A stretch of DNA of 14,909 nucleotides from Oscillospiraceae bacterium (lineage in GTDB: Bacteria; Bacillota; Clostridia; Oscillospirales; Oscillospiraceae): the NCBI GenBank assembly GCA_028708585.1, contig JAQVYO010000028.1, forward strand, positions 1 to 14,909, given 5' to 3'. This document shows positions 14,304-14,909 of the stretch, piece after piece; position 1 is the first letter of the stretch, and each line of letters starts with the position of its first letter. Made by a program: the position numbers and the translations under genes. The notes under the pieces were generated by a model. The model had not been told where the DNA came from and searched no databases. It saw nothing but the letters and a program-made list of their open reading frames with translations.

Positions 14304-14455
14304 TTTTTTTGTGCACACATCCGAAAAGCAAAGATTTAATTTGACCCGTTTAAAGATGAAATGCGTCTTCCACCCAAGCCGCCGGATTCTTCCAAGGAGA
14401 AGATGAAAGCGCAGAAGAATTTGTTTTTTCCCTGGGATTTTCCGCCGCTCTTCAT
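14275..14455 (-). pseudogene. Decayed small ribbon-helix-helix (Arc-like) gene
   Basis: On the minus strand, 37 bases after the SPFH stop codon, ATG 14455 opens a short frame (MKSGGKSQGKNKF) resembling the basic N terminus of small clostridial ribbon-helix-helix proteins. Following the sequence through two apparent one-base deletions (near 14417 and 14410) gives LR, then LSSSPWKNPAAWVEDAF. After an in-frame TAA (14350-14352) comes GQIKSLLFGCVHKK. As I recall them, intact homologues read roughly LRL, SLWxxLAAWAEDxFRS, then NGQIEYLLxECVRK, about 50 residues in all, and such genes often follow this type of SPFH gene. The residue-by-residue match after two frameshifts and a stop argues for a true remnant. 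It is silent as protein unless both shifts are sequencing errors, which the stop and the altered residues make unlikely. Confidence 0.65.
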
Positions 14456-14492
14456 CCTCTGTATTCCTTTTTCGTATGTAACGCGTTTATTA

Positions 14493-14909
14493 TTAGTACA
14501 GGGAACCGCTGTTGACCACAGGCTGTGCGTCCCGGTTGCCGCAGAGCACCACAAGCAGATTGCTGACCATTGCCGCTTTGCGCTCTTCATCCAAATGGAC
14601 AATATCGTTTTGGTTTAACTTGGCAAGGGCCATTTCCACCATTCCCACCGCGCCTTCCACGATCATCTGCCGTGCGTCAATAATGGCGGAAGCTTGCTGG
14701 CGCTGCAGCATCGCCGCGGCGATTTCAGGAGCGTAAGACAGCTGCGTAATTCTGGCCTCCGCAATTTGGAGCCCCGCGATATCTACTTTTTCCTGAATCT
14801 CTGTTTTCAGTTTTTCCGCGATTTCCTGGCTGCTGCCGCGCAGCGTCTTTTCATTGTCATCACCGGACACATCGTAAGGGTACAGGCGCACGATGTTCCG
14901 AAGCGCCGA
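14493..14909 (-). CDS. SPFH/band-7 domain protein (3' part, cut by window edge)
   Basis: The visible 138 codons are the C-terminal part of an SPFH (stomatin/prohibitin) protein: ALRNIVRLYPYDVSGDD, TLRGSSQEIAEKLKTEIQEK, ARITQLSYAPEIAAAMLQRQ, then QASAIIDARQMIVEGAVGMV. The conserved tail has DEERKAAMVSNLLVVLC and ends VVNSGSLY. This matches a common clostridial subfamily of about 280-300 residues whose members are membrane-anchored at the N terminus and predicted to scaffold membrane microdomains. The exact role is unknown. The anchor and the first part of the SPFH domain lie beyond the window. The reading frame enters open from the right edge, so the apparent GTG at 14891 is an internal valine and not a start. 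A decayed ribbon-helix-helix gene and a terminator follow it. Confidence 0.93.
   Translation of the reverse strand, partial: SALRNIVRLYPYDVSGDDNEKTLRGSSQEIAEKLKTEIQEKVDIAGLQIAEARITQLSYAPEIAAAMLQRQQASAIIDARQMIVEGAVGMVEMALAKLNQNDIVHLDEERKAAMVSNLLVVLCGNRDAQPVVNSGSLY

Noticed and set aside
14106..14318. A 70-codon minus-strand frame upstream of copA
   Set aside because: It crosses the terminator, the predicted promoter and the inverted repeat and has no good ribosome binding site or protein-like composition.
1..14909. CRISPR arrays, insertion sequences, phage genes or a defence or biosynthetic system
   Set aside because: No regularly spaced repeats, transposase, integrase or system-like gene cluster was seen. 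The genes are mostly core metabolism, translation and sporulation.

Overview
The window looks like chromosomal DNA of a spore-forming, acetate-producing member of the Clostridia, probably in or near the Oscillospiraceae. This rests on an alpha/beta-type small acid-soluble spore protein, a clostridial SPFH protein, the rpsO-pnp-M16 peptidase order shared with other Firmicutes, strong AGGAGG-type ribosome binding sites, and a base composition that is near-balanced by eye. Almost everything here is housekeeping. I see no CRISPR array, transposon, phage gene or defence cassette, and no tRNA or rRNA gene.

Left block, minus strand, bases 1-5085, read right to left: rpsO (S15) with its own promoter and a structured leader, pnp (polynucleotide phosphorylase), an M16 zinc peptidase like B. 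subtilis MlpA/YmxG, and the 5' part of mnmE (tRNA U34 modification GTPase), cut by the window edge inside its P-loop. Intrinsic terminators follow rpsO and the peptidase gene. A long, nearly perfect hairpin separates pnp from the peptidase gene.

Middle block, plus strand, 5221-8385: aroQ and aroE (shikimate pathway steps 3 and 4), an unrecognised 182-residue protein, a protein with two SSB-like OB folds, and a spore SASP gene. The last ends in a terminator shared with the convergent gene tmcAL (8421-9644, minus), which acetylates the wobble cytidine of elongator tRNA-Met.

Right block: ackA (acetate kinase, plus) has a roughly 240-base hairpin-rich leader and no pta beside it. It converges on a minus-strand copper locus in which a CopA-type P1B ATPase and a CopZ-like chaperone lie in one open frame. 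A consensus ribosome binding site sits just before the CopZ part, and a T6A4 run sits where CopA would normally end, so the fusion may be real, slippage-controlled or a one-base error. Upstream are a copA leader with an 11-bp perfect inverted repeat, a bidirectional terminator, a decayed small ribbon-helix-helix gene, and the 3' end of an SPFH/band-7 gene.

The points most worth a second look are the CopA-CopZ junction, the ribbon-helix-helix remnant after the SPFH gene, the copA and rpsO leaders, and the two poorly characterised proteins after aroE.
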